DNA from: Lamellibrachia columna
Taxonomy: Eukaryota; Annelida; Polychaeta; Sabellida; Siboglinidae
Direction: 5' to 3'
Length of the DNA stretch: 64,000 bases
Assembly: GCA_963662155.1 (NCBI GenBank)
Contig: OY759266.1
Coordinates: 7,705,526-7,769,525, forward strand
Positions within the stretch are counted from its first letter, which is position 1, and every line of letters begins with the position of its first letter. Below are positions 1 through 14,800 of the stretch, piece after piece. Under the pieces are notes generated by a model. The model searched no databases and was not told the DNA's origin. It saw only the letters and a list, made by a program, of their open reading frames with translations. A program made the translations under genes and the position numbers.

Positions 1-3000
1 GCTTCAAGATGCAGTGTAACTGAGATATTTCACTAGATTATAATTAAATGGCTAGCTTAATTAAATGTGTAACAAGAATATTGCTAGTGGACATATGATA
101 CAGATGAGATTAAGGCCTAGTAACCTGTAGCCATGACTATCACATGATCATTGTTCATCCACTTAATGGCGCTAAGCCTTGGGATGACACTATCATGTCC
201 AGGTGATCCAGTGTTGAGCACAGCTTTAATGCATTCCCTTTGTTGCACACTCTGGCACAGAGGCAGACAGACAATAATTGTTAATTAAAACATGCAGCAA
301 CCTTGTGGATATTAGTGATAATCCTGTGGCAGTCCAGAGAGAGCCTGGGGGGGCCTCTCAGTATATACATTAACCAACCGTGAAGTGCTTGATTACAGTT
401 CCACTCTCCACTCCCCATTTGATCTCCCCAGGGTATAGGGAGCAGGGAAGATCCCAGGACAAGGATGGGTATTCATTGGACTGGGGTAGTAGGACAGACT
501 AACTGCCCAGCTGTCACCATATGTGACAGTCCCCAAGCACAGCTGGCATCCACCTAATTACCCTGACAGACCCCCAGATGCCAGGGGTGAAAGGCAACAG
601 ATGATGATGACACTGCCCCAGCCACCAACTGACAAACAGAGACAAAGGCCGTCATTGGTCAGTGTCATGGGAACAACTGTGATGCCAAACAGCCATTGGA
701 TGGTTCAAATCAAACAAATTCAAGTTTGGAGTGGACACTAGCAATTATCTCCTTAATCTATTTAACTGAAATCTGATGCAAAACAGCAGGTAAATTAAAT
801 AGAATAGGTAAATAATGTGAGGTGGTTTGCTCATAGAATATGTAAATAACCACAGCTGTTAAGTGCAGGGCACACCAGAGGCTGGGCTAAGAACTCCCAT
901 AAACATTTATTTATACAGAAAATCACCAACACTTAGGAATATAAATCCTTTAATGCGAGCACAAGTGGTATATTTCACATTACAATTACTATAGCCTACA
1001 CACAATGGTGGTTTATCAAAACAATGGCAGTGGTATTATTGTGGTTTTATTTCAAATGTTTGCCACAAAATATTTCCAGAGTTAATGTCAATGCTTTAGT
1101 TAATTGCTTTCACCCTGCATACTTCACCAAGTCTTTTTTTAGTTGATATAGCTACCTTTTTGTGATGTTTATTTATTAGCTTCAAACCATAATTTATTAA
1201 ATACACTACAAATGTAGTACCAGTGCTGATCTATGTGAATGAAAATGTTTCTTCTATGAAACAGTACTGGGCACTGCAAATGGTAGTTGCTATTTATCAA
1301 CTGCTATTAATTCCAATTAATTCCAAGAGCAATGAAAGCACATTTCTGCAGCATGCGTACAACTCCCACACAAAATAGAAATACCACATACGATTCTATT
1401 TAATTTTGTAAAATTAGACAACTAACATCAATAACTTTTTACTTCTTAAAACTATAGTACTGTTTATAGAATTAAAATGTTATTATATTACACAAACTTT
1501 CACTGAGCAGTGCACAGAATATAGCTTGCATACATTGTTTCTTTGTTAGATAGGTAACTTATCTAACCTTTCTTCCAAAACTCAGCAGAAATTCATTTAT
1601 AAAAAAGGGGGATGGTGTGAAATATGTAAAGGTGGAAATGTCTAATAAGTACACTGATTTGACGTAGCCGGACGAGAGACTCCAACAATACATGTTCATC
1701 CAGTGACTCAACCAAGGCTATGGGAGTTGGCATTGAGACTAACCAGTTCATGTGAACCAGATTATTCAGCATCTCATATGTAGCACGGTTGTGAAGTGTG
1801 CACAAGTGAGCAGGTAATGTGCGAGTCTCTAAGAAATGTGTAAAGTGGAACAGAAAAGACAGTACACTAAGTGACTGTGTTGTCAGACAGTGGTTAGTGT
1901 GTGCGACAGCGGTCAGTGTGTAAGAGCAGTCAGTGTGTATTCAGAGAGGAATTCACAAACAACAAGGTGTGTAATGAAAGTTGCAGCCACTACACAGGAG
2001 TTCATACTTTGTTACCAATTGAGCAAGCCCTGCATTCAAATAAACGTTCAATCAGTTAGACTTAAAGACCACATATTTTCTTAGCCAAATCAAGAAATAA
2101 TTTTTACAGTAATAGTTAATGGCTAGTCTACATTTCAGAATGCTAACTATACTAAGCCTTAAAATTATTTGCCGTGTGACAGTCGTTATATGTTTTCGTT
2201 TACTGCTATTTCTTTTTCATGCAAATATATTTTTATTCACCACAATAAACACAATGCAACAAGGACTAACTCGTTTAAATATAATGCGAGGTATTACAAA
2301 ATGATTAGTTGGAAAATGCATAAGAATTTGTTTCATCATGTTGATAATCATTTCGACTAGGGCGCAAATGGGTATTAGTACCTTGCACCCCATACATAGA
2401 ATAAATACATGAATAGAAATAAACTTGACGTGGTATTTAGGAGATATGTATAAAAAAAATAGTTTCTACTTTATAACAAGGTAATAATGATAAGACTTTG
2501 CGATTGAAAAGAAAGACAGGTACATTGCTTAAGCAGCTATGATCATAAAATATCAGCTTCAAAGAAACATTATGCAAAAAGGGTATCTCTGCAATCTGTC
2601 TCATTCTTAGAATGTCATGACTCTACGTTTGTAATGTCAGGGGCATTACCACGGCATAGTAAACTTGGAAAAAAAATCACACGAGAAGCATGCTGTAAAA
2701 TCAATAGAGAGAAAACTGAGAATTACAAACGGGGAACATGAATCAATAAGTGCAATTAGCAATACACAATTGAACAGAACTGATGAAATCTGAATGAAGT
2801 CGGAGTCACGCAGTCGTGTTTCCCCTCCGACTTGTTTCATCCCTCACATGCAAAACATGCAGAAATAATCACGAGTGCAGTTCAAAGTGGCAACTGGTTT
2901 CATTTCATGCTGAATTGATTCAACAGGAAATTAAAGCTGGTTGTTAGCCAATCCCAGTGTGTCTAATTTGCTCGATGTTTTTTGTGTAAAGAACCGTGGG

Positions 3001-5836
3001 CATGAGGGTGCGTGCACGATACGTACTATGTTCGACGCGATACATTTCTCGACGCATAAACCAAACAACTCGCTCTTCTATACTGATCAATAATGTACAC
3101 ATGTGTGTGTATATATATATTATATTTATAATTTAAAACAGAACCTCTTTATAATAAATTAGGAAGAATGTATTTAAATGGAAAAAAAATTATATGTACA
3201 TGTGTGCATACATGCATACGAACAAAGAAATTTTCATTTACAGTACAAGAGAAAACTATTCTCCCGACATGATTACTTCGCCAAGTTGTCATCGTGTCAA
3301 TGGATGTGTTAGTTCCTCAAAGACGACTCAACAATTAGATTGAGCAGCTCAACCAACTGTGCCAGCAGAAATTGTCCACTTAGTAGTGTGGAGAGCATCC
3401 TAACTCTGATGGCACTCAGTGGGACGCAGGATCAAAGCTGCGGCTACATTGCCAGACAAACAAGTTAAAGAGCCTCTTGCAATCCTACACAGCCCACTGC
3501 TTCTCCCATGAATAATTTAAAGCGTGTAATTAAGAAATGGGATATTAAGACATGCTGTTGGCCAGGGGAAATTACTTATGTCACTTAAGTAGAGGTTGGT
3601 GACAATGATTAGAGCTCAGGCAGTGGCAAGACTTTCACTTTCCTTTCACTCAAGTCTTCAAGGCTACTAAGTTGATTATCCCCAGTTAGCAATCAGAAAA
3701 GTAAAGCCAGTCCCATTGGACGCCCTACATGGCAGGTCCTGTCAGCTACATCTTCTAGGTCCACTTTTGTTTGCATTAATCCCTGCCAAAATGCATCCAA
3801 TTACGGCATCCATTTTCACTCGAGGGAATTTAATGTTTTCTTTTACAATAATTAATGCATCGAAAATCTGGTGTGCTCTTTCAAACAAATTCAAGTGATT
3901 TTGTGTCACAATCAGTCCTCAGGTATCCCTCCCTCCCTCTTCTGGAGCATATTCAGGGTGGCAGGGGAGTTATATAGGACATACATCTTCTGTCCACCTT
4001 GAGTACCATCTCCTTACACCACTGTCATATTTGTGTACGTGCATTGCATACTTGACTACAGGTTAGTAACTTACAAAAATATGGTGTTTTCTCTCTTCCC
4101 ACCAGTTCCAGGACATAATAAGTATGTATGTTTGGTGGTGGGATGGGAGGACAGAAGTACCATCACATCAGAGTTCATACAGGCAACCACTGGCTTCTTT
4201 CAAAACTACACTGATCACCATGCACGCACGCACGCCGACACTTGAAGCCTGTGTAAGTACGACTCATATTCTTGTCTGTAGCTTTTTTGAGCACTTCGCC
4301 CTCATTGACTGTGGTCCATGGAAACATTTAGCTACACCCTTGTATAAACTACACACAAAGCCAGCAGACGCACACTCGACCGCGATAAACACCAGTAACG
4401 AACAGCATTTTTCCATGTCAATGCCATGTCCTTTCAATCTGTCTTAAATACCTTTTCAAGTAGAAGAATCATGAGAGTAAATGAAGTGGCAGGCTATAGA
4501 CAGATCACGACCTCAGATAGTCAGGCCCCATGCAGGTGGCTGTAACCTGCTCGGCACCACTACCTTGTTACACCTTCTTTAATCAGCGTTGGCAACGTTT
4601 AATGTTGACATATCTATGCATGCACAAGTTAAAGACAAGTCTTCATAACAGCACAAAGCAGAACACACACCAAACCAGACATAATTGCTCAATAGAACCA
4701 ATATTACTTTCATGAAAAAAGGTTCACAAGTTTTTACTGAAATCACAATGCACATTATGATAACCACCACAGTAAACATTACACTTTACATTGCAACTAG
4801 TGATCTATGTAACCTATAAACAAATTAATATATGTGATAACAGTTTTAGTGTTATGCAATCAGTTTCTTGCACTATGCAGGTGTTCCCTGCGTTGACAAT
4901 AAAGCTTTGTGTGTTGTCAATAGCATGCAGTTCAACGTGTTTGACAATGGTATCAGTTGTTTCTCATGACCTTAACAACAATAGATTTGTAGACATATCA
5001 TTCAAATAGGAAACACATAAGTTAAAGCAATGTAAAGTAATGCTGACATTGGATCAAGATAAGTGAATGGGAGTAGATTTGTTCCATCAAATTAAATGGT
5101 ATTGTGTACACGTGGTCATGCAGGTCTTAATGTGTGTATGCATCGTACATGCATGTGTAATATTTATGTATGAACACAGGAACAAACATGCAGTATGTTC
5201 CAAAAACTTAGAAGAAAAAGAACACATAAAATTTTTATGTTTCATCGCATCCACGTATGGAATAATAATTTTTTTTTAGTTTTGCACACATAATATTTTT
5301 ATACATAAACTAAAGGGAATGTCGGCAAAAAGTGTGGATTTCTATCAGGCACAAAAATATATTTTATGTGTGTATACGCGCATGCCTGCATGCACACACG
5401 CCCACACACACAAGAACCTGCACAATCAGTCACTTAGATGAGTGTGTATGTTATATGATGACAGTACTTAGCTGGTGACATCTGTAAGTGTCCACTGGCC
5501 ACCTGTGCTGTCATTAGCCTATCTGAACCAAGATCAAACCTGCTCATATATAAACATAAAATGTTGACAACTCAATTATTAGTAATCACTGAAATAGAGA
5601 TACTATCTCTGCTTGTAATTAATGTCGAAATAATGCAGAAGTCTACTTGAAGGAAAGCCAAGATGTTGGGGGCAATGATTGTAAGCACACTTGAGGACAC
5701 AATGACAGGAGTGGGGGACACATTCACGAGTTTATGACACAAGTGTCAAATTGAACCTACGCCATCCATGACAGACCTGTTTATTCTACCTTAAAAAGAC
5801 CTCCAAATATACACTGGTCACACACATCCAAGATTT
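1..5836. other. TCF intron 3, left part
   Basis: No exon, RNA gene or mobile element recognised. Block 320-720 is less AT-rich and looks like ordinary unique sequence. TG-, TA- and CA-rich simple stretches occur at 3100-3130, 4210-4235 and 5380-5415. Short open frames here have no recognisable domain. Confidence 0.6.
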
Positions 5837-6053
5837 TGTCATAGGTGTGGTTATAAGAGTTGACTCAGGCCATAGGTGTGGTTGTAAGAGTTGACTCTGG
5901 CCAAAGGTGTGGTTGTAAGAGTCCACTCTGGCCACAGGTGTGGTTGTAAGAGTTGACTCTGGCCATAGGTGTGGTTGTAAGAGTTGACTCTGGCCATAGG
6001 TGTAGTTGTAAGAGTTGACTCTGGCCACAGGTGTGGTTGTAAGAGTTGACTCT
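5837..6053. repeat. 31-bp minisatellite, about 7 copies
   Basis: GGTGTGGTTGTAAGAG recurs every 31 bp (5844, 5875, 5906, 5937, 5968, 5999, 6030). Because 31 is not a multiple of 3, the repeat peptide cycles through the three minus-strand frames and gives overlapping false ORFs. Confidence 0.93.
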
Positions 6054-9050
6054 GAATAAATAAATTAATAATGTAAAAATATTGTACACCGGAAAAATGT
6101 TGTAGCTTTGAACAAATTAGATTTTGCACGGAGACACCTTTTGTAGAGGTTTAATTTTGCGGATTTGCGGACAAAACCTAACACTAACAGGGATGATGCT
6201 ACATACCAGTATTTTGTGACCAAAAAGTTTGTGTTTTGTGGAAGATGCGGACATTGCAAAAACAAAGCATTTTTTATGTGACAGAATAAAACCTGCTAAA
6301 AAAATTAAGATTAAACAAACACAGATTCTTTCATCAGTTTAAGTCTACAGAAATTTGAAAGTTCTGTAAATGTTATCATACATTTATATGTAGTAAATTA
6401 CCAGTATAATTAAACTAATTTAAATTAAATTCCAAGGTAATATTGATAATAATAATAGAGAAAAATTGGGACATAGGGACTTTTATATAGGCAACTAGTT
6501 TAGTCTTGATAGCTATGTCCTCGACCTTAATGATATGTTTGTATTACCTGGTAGTACATAAACATTTCTTTGACTCTGTCAAACAAACAATTCTGATTGA
6601 CTGCCTGATTGCTATCCTAGCTAGGTTTACAGGTACACCTACTTCAGTGTGTGTGCCCACATCTCACGATGTATTCACTGAAAAGACAGGAAACATGAGA
6701 GCACTGATGTGGAAACGCCACCCACTACAACTCAATCGCATGCTCCACCAAGTGACAATGTGCCCGAACTCTGAATGATGTCATCCCCATTTCATTTGCC
6801 TTCACATAAATCCTTGACAATAATCACAGCATTCTTGGCATAGATTGCAACCTGTTGGACATACAGTAAATATGAGCCACAGTAGCAGTGTTGACTCGCC
6901 AGTCATTCAACAACATTTGACCAATTCCTTATCTTCCACAAAGATTTGACAACATCATAGCAACATGCCAAATCTTCTCCAAGCCAGAAAGGCGCTTTTG
7001 ACCTGAGGAATTTTAACAAGGGACTGAACGATTCTTGACAATATTCCAAACCATAATCTCTTAATAACTAGCTTTGGTCATTCACCACATATATAGGGTG
7101 TCATTGTCTCAAAGCAAGAGATAAAACGATAATTGCTTAGTGAAACAGAATGGAGCCAGTGTTGCTAGAAACGCTAATGACATATTTTCTTGTGCACCAC
7201 TTGATGTGGACATCAGAAGACAATAGTGACGCTGCTTGACAAAACGTTTCACATTTGGGACCACCTGTAATCTGCCTTTAAACCTGCCCCAAGTCACAAA
7301 CATAAGTCGCAGTGGTCACGAATAGAGGTCGGCATGAATAGCCACACTAACAAATCTGAATCTGGCAAGTGCTGGCAATCAGAGATCTACAATATCTGTA
7401 GATGATCTGACAAGGATCTGGGTCAGACTTGACACGGACCTGTCCATGATACCCGCGACACCTACCCCGCCCCATGAGCGCCATGCCACAATGATCACCA
7501 CTGTTGTGACGATGATTGCGGGTGCCCGGGCACAGGGCTTTGTGAAACCATTTGTGACAGCATATTTACGGCACTGTAATTTCAGCTGTGAAATGACAGG
7601 TTAGTCTGGCAATGGGCCTCCCTCTCGCGCTTACAAAGACCTGTCAGCAACGCACACCTGCCACATTAACCACACGACATGACTGTTCTCCAAGCTCACA
7701 TAACCACACACTGCAAAGGTATGTCTCCCTTCGTAGATATGTATTTCACCCAGCGGACACAAACAGGAAGTATAGTAGTCAGCACATTGAAATGCTAGTG
7801 CAAACACTTATGCAAAACCAGCAACACCTGCACACAGGGACCCGACGGAAGTAGATTAGGGAAGACAAGGAGACAGCGATTGGGAACAGGAGAGGGAAAA
7901 TGGAACAAACAAAAAACAAAAAAGTCGCCACCGATAGGGAAACAGCAAGTGGCAGATAATGAGCCAGCGGAAGTATTGGTAAAAATCGGAGAGGAAAGAG
8001 TGGGAGATAGAAACAGGAAAGTTGTGGGTGGCTCAATAGTGATAAAAAGCTGATAATCTGACACCCAGCAAAGTTGCAGGCAATGCTTGGTGGGAACTTA
8101 GGGAAACCATGGTGACAGCAACTTCACAATAAAACAAGTCAATGGACAGTGACACTAGTCCCAGTAGACTACAGAATACACACACTCATGAACATGCATG
8201 CACGTTTACATACATGCCATGTACCACCAAAATAACATGTCAGTTGCTAACATGTCATGCACATTGGTATCATCACAGCATAATAAACATGTGTTGATCT
8301 AATCAATGGAAGCTGCCTGACAACCCCCCCACCCCCCTGATAGTTAGTCAGCAGTTACAACAGACCCTGTGATAGTGCCAGACAGACAGAGACATATGGC
8401 CACGGAGACACATGTCACATGGTCAGTGTCCTCCATGCACTGCCTGTTTCCCACAAAGTTTTATTAATCATAATCAGAATACAGAACATTTCCACACATG
8501 CCGTGGACACCACCTGAACACATGGGTGTTTACTGGAACACATCACCACTAATACAATGAAACACTGCAACATTTTATGATTGTGTTTAGGTAAATTCCA
8601 TGCAGTAACCAACCTTTATGAAAGTTTTACTGCTAAAGGGATAACCTTTAAGCAACAACCACACACACACGCATGCATGCACACACGGATCACTATTATC
8701 AACATGGTGACAGGTAGAAGTTCCAAATTGAAATGTCACTTCTTCCCACGGGCGGATAAAACATGGTCACAATTTCCAGATCTATACAATTATTGCAAAA
8801 AACTCACCCTAGAGACTAGGGTGTTAGACTGACTCGCTTGTATGCACCTAGCATCTACGATCTACTACCTGAACATAGTGCCTGAAGCCATTTCGACTGC
8901 TTGCATGATGGGTGTGGATAGGTAGTGGCTATAACATCAATGAAGTAGTGTTTCATGTGGACAGTGAACCGTATAGACCATCCCAATTATTAGATGCCTG
9001 CCTGATAACTAACACAGACCCACAGAGTTGACACTGACACAAACAAACTA
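6054..9050. other. TCF intron 3, unassigned
   Basis: No gene or element recognised. It is mainly unique sequence with a C run near 8324-8337 and a CA/GCATGCATG stretch near 8660-8685. The minus-strand frames at 7779-8064 are low-complexity (Ser/Phe/Leu-rich) and not accepted. Confidence 0.55.
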
Positions 9051-9790
9051 CATTCCCTATGGTGGTACAAACATACCCACCTTCAACACGGGTGGTACAA
9101 ACACACCCACCTTCAACACGGGTGGTACAAACACACCCACCTTCAACACGGGTGGTACAAACACACCCACCTTCAACACGGGTGGTACAAACACACCCAC
9201 CTTCAACACGGGTGGTACAAACACACCCACCTTCAACACGGGTGGTACAAACACACCCACCTTCAACAGGGGTGGTACAAACACACCCACCTTCAACATG
9301 GGTGGTACAAACACACCCACCTTCAACATGGGTGGTACAAACACACCCACCTTCAACATGGGTGGTACAAACACACCCACCTTCAACATGGGTGGTACAA
9401 ACACACCCACCTTCAACATGGGTGGTACAAACACACCAACCTTCAACATGAGTGGTACAAACACCCACCTTCAACACGGTGATACAAACACACCCACATT
9501 CAACATGGGTGGTACAAACACACCCACCTTCAACACAGTGGTACAAACACACCCACCTTCAACATGGTGGCACAAACACACCCACCTTCAACATACGTGG
9601 TACAAACACACCCACCTTCAACACAGTGGTACAAACACACCCACCTTCAACATGGTGGCACAAACACACCCACCTTCAACATACGTGGTACAAACACACC
9701 CACCTTCAACATAGTGGCACAAACACACCCACCTTCAACATGGTGGCACAAACACAAACCTTCCCCAGTGGCACAAACACCCATCTTCCC
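9051..9790. repeat. 30-bp minisatellite, about 24 copies with variant blocks
   Basis: Unit ACAAACACACCCACCTTCAA plus a variable end. The first 14 or so copies are exactly 30 bp and fall into blocks: a run ending CACG, one ending CAGG, then a run ending CATG. Later copies vary in length (27-30 bp). Both strands are open for long distances because the unit is a multiple of 3. Confidence 0.95.
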
Positions 9791-11340
9791 TCATAGCGAA
9801 ACAAACACCCACCCTCCCATTCCATCATGGGAGCACATACATCTGGTTATCCCTTCTCCCCTTCGCTTCCACAATGAGAGGGGATATGGAAGAAATGTGG
9901 GTGAAGTTCACAGCCCTAGCCTGCAGGTGTCCCAGACCAGTGACTGCACCCACAGGAAATACCAACACTTAACACACCCAAAGCACTTGTGCCTGTGATG
10001 CCATTAACCCTCAGGGCAGGGGTAACCTAATCTCACACTGTGTTAGCTGCCACCCAACCACCAGTCAGACACCCTGGCAGGGATGACACCTTATGTAGAG
10101 GAGGAGAAGGCACAGAGGGTCCCCAGTGGCAGCCTTCCTGTAGTCCCTATCTCCCTAATACTCCTACAGGTGTTACACTGGGTGACTGCTCTATGTGGCA
10201 TTTCACCTCTCTCCCCAAACAACAAAATGCAGATTTTAATGAACAAGAGGTCACAAGATTAAACATGTGGACAAGATAGTCCAACAAAGTTTTATCTATG
10301 TATAGTCTGTAGGCTGAATACTTCTTATAACATTTTATTAGAATTCTTTGCATCAATTAATTAAAGTGACCATTTAGCTGCTTCAGGGAACAGAATGAAA
10401 ACAACCATTTTGTAACAGAAACATGTTTTCAAGTCTGGTACTACTCACTAAGAACCAATTCATTCACTAATGATAATCATGGACATGATAAGAAAAGTAA
10501 CCTGGAGGTATTACAGAGAGGAAGGTATACAACAGAGGAGTGATAAGTTTACTCTGCCCTGGCCTAGCAGGTACTGGTGAAAGCCGCCAAACAATAATAA
10601 GCACATGGACGCCCACTACACCCAGCACCTCCCAGTCTGGCAGTGTTTATCAGCTGACCCTGTCAGGGCACTTCACCCTGTCACAAGTGGCACTGATGTA
10701 TTGCCTCATTTCAACACTGGCAAGTTGTGGGGGGGCACGAGGGGGGGGACAAGCTATCTTAAGACACCAGTGCCTCTGCCTGGTTCATAACCAAATGACT
10801 TCAGATCACTGTGGACTTAAAACGGACCCATATTCTCAACGAATGTAGGAAACAAAATAACATTTCTAATTTAAATATTAGCATAATCTGACAGTGCATG
10901 TAATGCCAGTTAAAAATTAATTTCTACTTAATATTATTTACTCAATGTGATCACATTTGTGACTAAATATCCTGTTGAACTAACAATGGTTAAAGATTTA
11001 ACATATTGCAGTAGCTTTTTAGTCACACAAATGCAAAGCTTATAACACGCCAAACACAAATAAAACGTGGTTCACAGAAGATAACTGGTAGTTTTCTAAG
11101 GTAATAAAGATACACTGAAGTGTGCAAATCGTACATCATTGCAAAAATGTCAGGGGCGAAGTGGCGGGTGGGAACGGCATTACGACCAGACATAAAATGT
11201 ATTTTAACAACAATGGCAGCCGAGACATCAATACCATGGAGTCTCCAGTTTCAGTAGCACTGAATTCCCATAGCTTCATGATTTACACCTGTCAGGAAAC
11301 AATACCAGGTTCTAATGGCTTGTTAGCTACTAGTTCTTAC

Positions 11341-11402
<62 letters not shown>

Positions 11403-12391
11403 TAGAGAGAGAGAGGTAGAGTTTGCGCATCACTGCATTCGATAATGTCACAGACACTTCTCTATTTGATGAACGTGTGAAGTCAACACTAAAACCATCA
11501 TGCATTGTTATATGTCATTATATATGGGTCTACTTAAAAGGTTCTAATGTCAGTATATAGGTGTCTTCTTTGAACAATTAAAAGTATTATTATATTATTA
11601 ATAATATTATAATTAATATGACAAAGTCGATTAAATAACAGGCAGGGTGTAACCTCTCTGCAAAAGATGCAGAAATTATTATCTAGCTCACCACGCATCA
11701 CTTTGGGAATGTTGGCACTACCTTCTCATTCATCTGCCACTCAACTGATGAACTCCACAAAAAATGACAAGCTATTTATCTTTCCTCTGTCTGAGAACCA
11801 CGTGGGAATAAAAAAGGGATTTGATTATATAACAAAACTGAGAAATTAACAACAAATGCTTCAAAAATAACTTCTTAATAAAAAAACAGACCCGTTTGAA
11901 TTGTCAACATAAGATTCTATCATACATTCACATAACAGGCATGTATTTCAAGTAAAGTTCTTACATTCACAGCTAGTCACAGACTGGTCTTATCCAGGCA
12001 CTTGAAATACAAAAAGAAAAGTTCAAATTCCAACTGCATCCACAGCGTTTCTACACTACCACAAAACAAGGTATGGGTATGATTTGTTCAGGTGTTCAGG
12101 ACAGTCATTCAGGACAGTGACTATGGAATAAGAATAAGCAGCAGTGGATGGTTGGGCTGGCAGCAAGTGCATCTGGCAGCTGACAGGATCAATGGATACA
12201 GACAGTGGTCATCTATCAGAGAAAAACTATTGGCCACCTGGATGCTGGCATGCATACACCTGGGTGTTGACTGATGGACATGGCTGGCAATGTTACACCA
12301 ATTAACACCATCTTAGTGGTGAGCTGGCAATGACAATATAATGCCAGCATAATGACACCACATTTGAATTTGTATTTGTACCACCTACCAC
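9791..12391. other. TCF intron 3, unassigned, with a (GA)n tract
   Basis: No gene recognised. (GA)n lies at 11344-11416, and a short G-rich stretch at 10730-10750. Moderately GC-rich sequence at 9830-10200 and 10540-10800 has open frames without any recognisable domain. Confidence 0.5.
11344..11416. repeat. (GA)n microsatellite
   Basis: GA repeated almost perfectly for about 55 bp, then an imperfect GATAGA/GGTAGA end. Confidence 0.95.
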
Positions 12392-14800
12392 ATGTTGGAC
12401 TACTATAGTATTCATGATGGTGCCAATTTGTCATTTTATTCGCCACGGGTTCTTACCTTGCATTTAGATGTTAATTACTTCCAGCCATCATCTAGGGTTT
12501 ATAAATCTAGACCTAAATGGCAAGAAGCTTCAGATTGTAACCTAAGTCAATACAGTACAGCCTTAGAAAAACTTATTGATGAATTATCTATACCATGGCA
12601 TTGTTTGAAATGTTGCAATAAAAATTGTCCTAGTAAGGTAACACATTACAAAGATATCCAGATTTTTCATGATTCAATAATGGATTGTTGAATAAGAGCG
12701 TCTCATACCATTTACGTCAAAACAATGTAAGTGTAAGTTAATAGCGGGTTGGAATGAGCACGTTACGCCATAGAGAGAAGCATAAATTTTCTTGCATTGA
12801 AAGGTTGTGGTTCTCCTTGCAATGTTGTTGCCGATGTCATGCATAGATCACACTATCAACATCACAGAGCTGTTCGTTTTGTTAAACATAATCAAAATGT
12901 TAAAAAAGAATGTATGGCTACAGATTACTTGGAAATAAAACTAGTGACTTCTGAAAAGAAGTGGGTAAAGTCAATAAGACAAATACTATGTTACCCAACC
13001 TGGTTGATGATGTAACTGGGGACGAAAATATATCTAAACTATTTGCTACTAAATATGACAAACTGTATAATTCAGTAGCTTATAATGAAGAGGATGTGTC
13101 TTCACTGTTACAAAATATGCATAGTCAAATAGACGCACAATGTAATGACTGAAAATATTGTTACTGTTCAGGACATCTTGAAAGGTATTAACCAGGTTAA
13201 AAGTAACAAATATGATGGATATGGGTTGTTTTATACTGATCACTTTATCCACGCTACTCACAAACTACATGTATTTCTCTCTCTCTGTTATTCACGGCAA
13301 ATGGTGAATGACTGGTATACCCCGGATGGTTTTCATATGGCCACAATCCAATATTTGGTACAAAACAAGAGAAAATCAGCTAATGACTATCGAGCCATTG
13401 CTCTTTGTAGCCACCTATCTAAACTATTTGATTGAGTTATCAGGATGAAAAGTGCTGATGTTTAAAAAAAGTGATTTACAGTTTGGTTTTAAACCTCAGA
13501 GCTCTACAGCCAAATGTACATTTGTGCTAATGGAAACTGTGAACTATTTCCAACATAATAAATCTGATGTGTATTTGCTAATATTAGCTGCTACGCATTT
13601 GATAAAGTCAATAATTTTTATTTACTGATGAATAGAGAAATGAATCCACTTCTAATCAGATGTTTACTTTATATGTACACTAATCAACACTTGAACGTTT
13701 CATGGAACAATTCTATGTCAGATTATTTCTCCACTACCAATGGAGTTAAGCAGGGTGGGGTTTTATCCCCTATTTTATTTTTTATATACATAGATGAACT
13801 GTTAACAAGACGCAGAATGTCTGGATTCGGATGTATGATACTATGGTACTATCGGCTATGCTGATGATATATCTTTAGTAGCTCCATCAATATATGCATT
13901 AAACAAAATGTGTGATATCTGTCTAGAATTTGCATCCAAATATGATTTAAAACTTAACCCATCAAAATGTCACCTTATTAAATATGGCAGTTGTACTGAC
14001 TCCCCATTTTATTTTGATGGTCCACAAGTGAAATATAGTAAACACGGGTTGTATTTAGGCCACACTATTGTTCCTAGCATGCACCAGGCTATGGTTAAAG
14101 TTGTGTCAGGATTTCATATGGCACTTAAATTCATTATCTGCTAACTTTGGGTTTTGTAATATAAATACAAAATGCCAATTATTTATGTTGAACCTGCAAG
14201 ATAAATATATAGATGAGTTTTATACTACATGGCGCAAGGGTATCAGGAAACTTTTTAATCTACCTGGTTGCACCCGTTGTACTATGGTGCCACTTTTAGT
14301 AGAATGTCTCCTGATTCAAACTCAGAATATGAACCAAATGATGCGTTTTATGCAAGAGTTGCTTCAAAATGCAATAACACCAGTTTGAAAATGCTCTCTC
14401 ATCTAGCTTTTCACGGTAGTGGTTCACATGTCTAAAGGTTTCACTTACATATTGTCACAATTCAAACTTCATGCCACGACCTTCTGTAATATGAACACTA
14501 ATAATTTTTACCTCATTCAAAACCACTACTACGAAGGGCTGGATGAGAAAGTTAAACAAAGTTTAATTTTTTATTTGCAAAGGATGTGTTGGTATAATAG
14601 AGAGAATGCGTGCAGCTCTTCTTTTTTTAATCAAAGACGAGTTGCTGTTATTGCTCTGTTTTATATACCAAGTAAACATTGCTTTAACTGAATTGAACAT
14701 TGTTTTAACTGAATTGTACACGTTGCAGCATGAACAAAATACTATTGTTATTACAGCTCTTCCAGAATCAGCAAGTTTTGCAACAAAAAGTATTTAAATA
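12392..14800 (+). pseudogene. Decayed non-LTR retrotransposon (reverse transcriptase region)
   Basis: A relic with many frameshifts and stops. Readable pieces in order: a charged linker (13145-13435) containing NKYDGYG and the RT finger block SANDYRAIALCSH; the RT palm (13628-13790) with NGVKQGGVLSPILF; and the catalytic YADD at about 13858-13870, continuing into LNPSKCHLIKYG (13908-14010). The 3' region to about 14790 has a second set of frames but no clear domain. The exact LINE clade is not resolved from these motifs. A shorter copy of its 3' part lies at 43622-43790. Confidence 0.75.

Noticed and set aside
8953..9714. Long frames on both strands (199 and 228 codons) with Cys/Thr- or Thr/Asn-rich repeats
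   Set aside because: They are readings of the 30-bp minisatellite; the same DNA is open in several frames.
11122..11445. 107-codon frame ending in Arg/Glu repeats
   Set aside because: The tail is the (GA)n tract; the rest has no recognisable domain.
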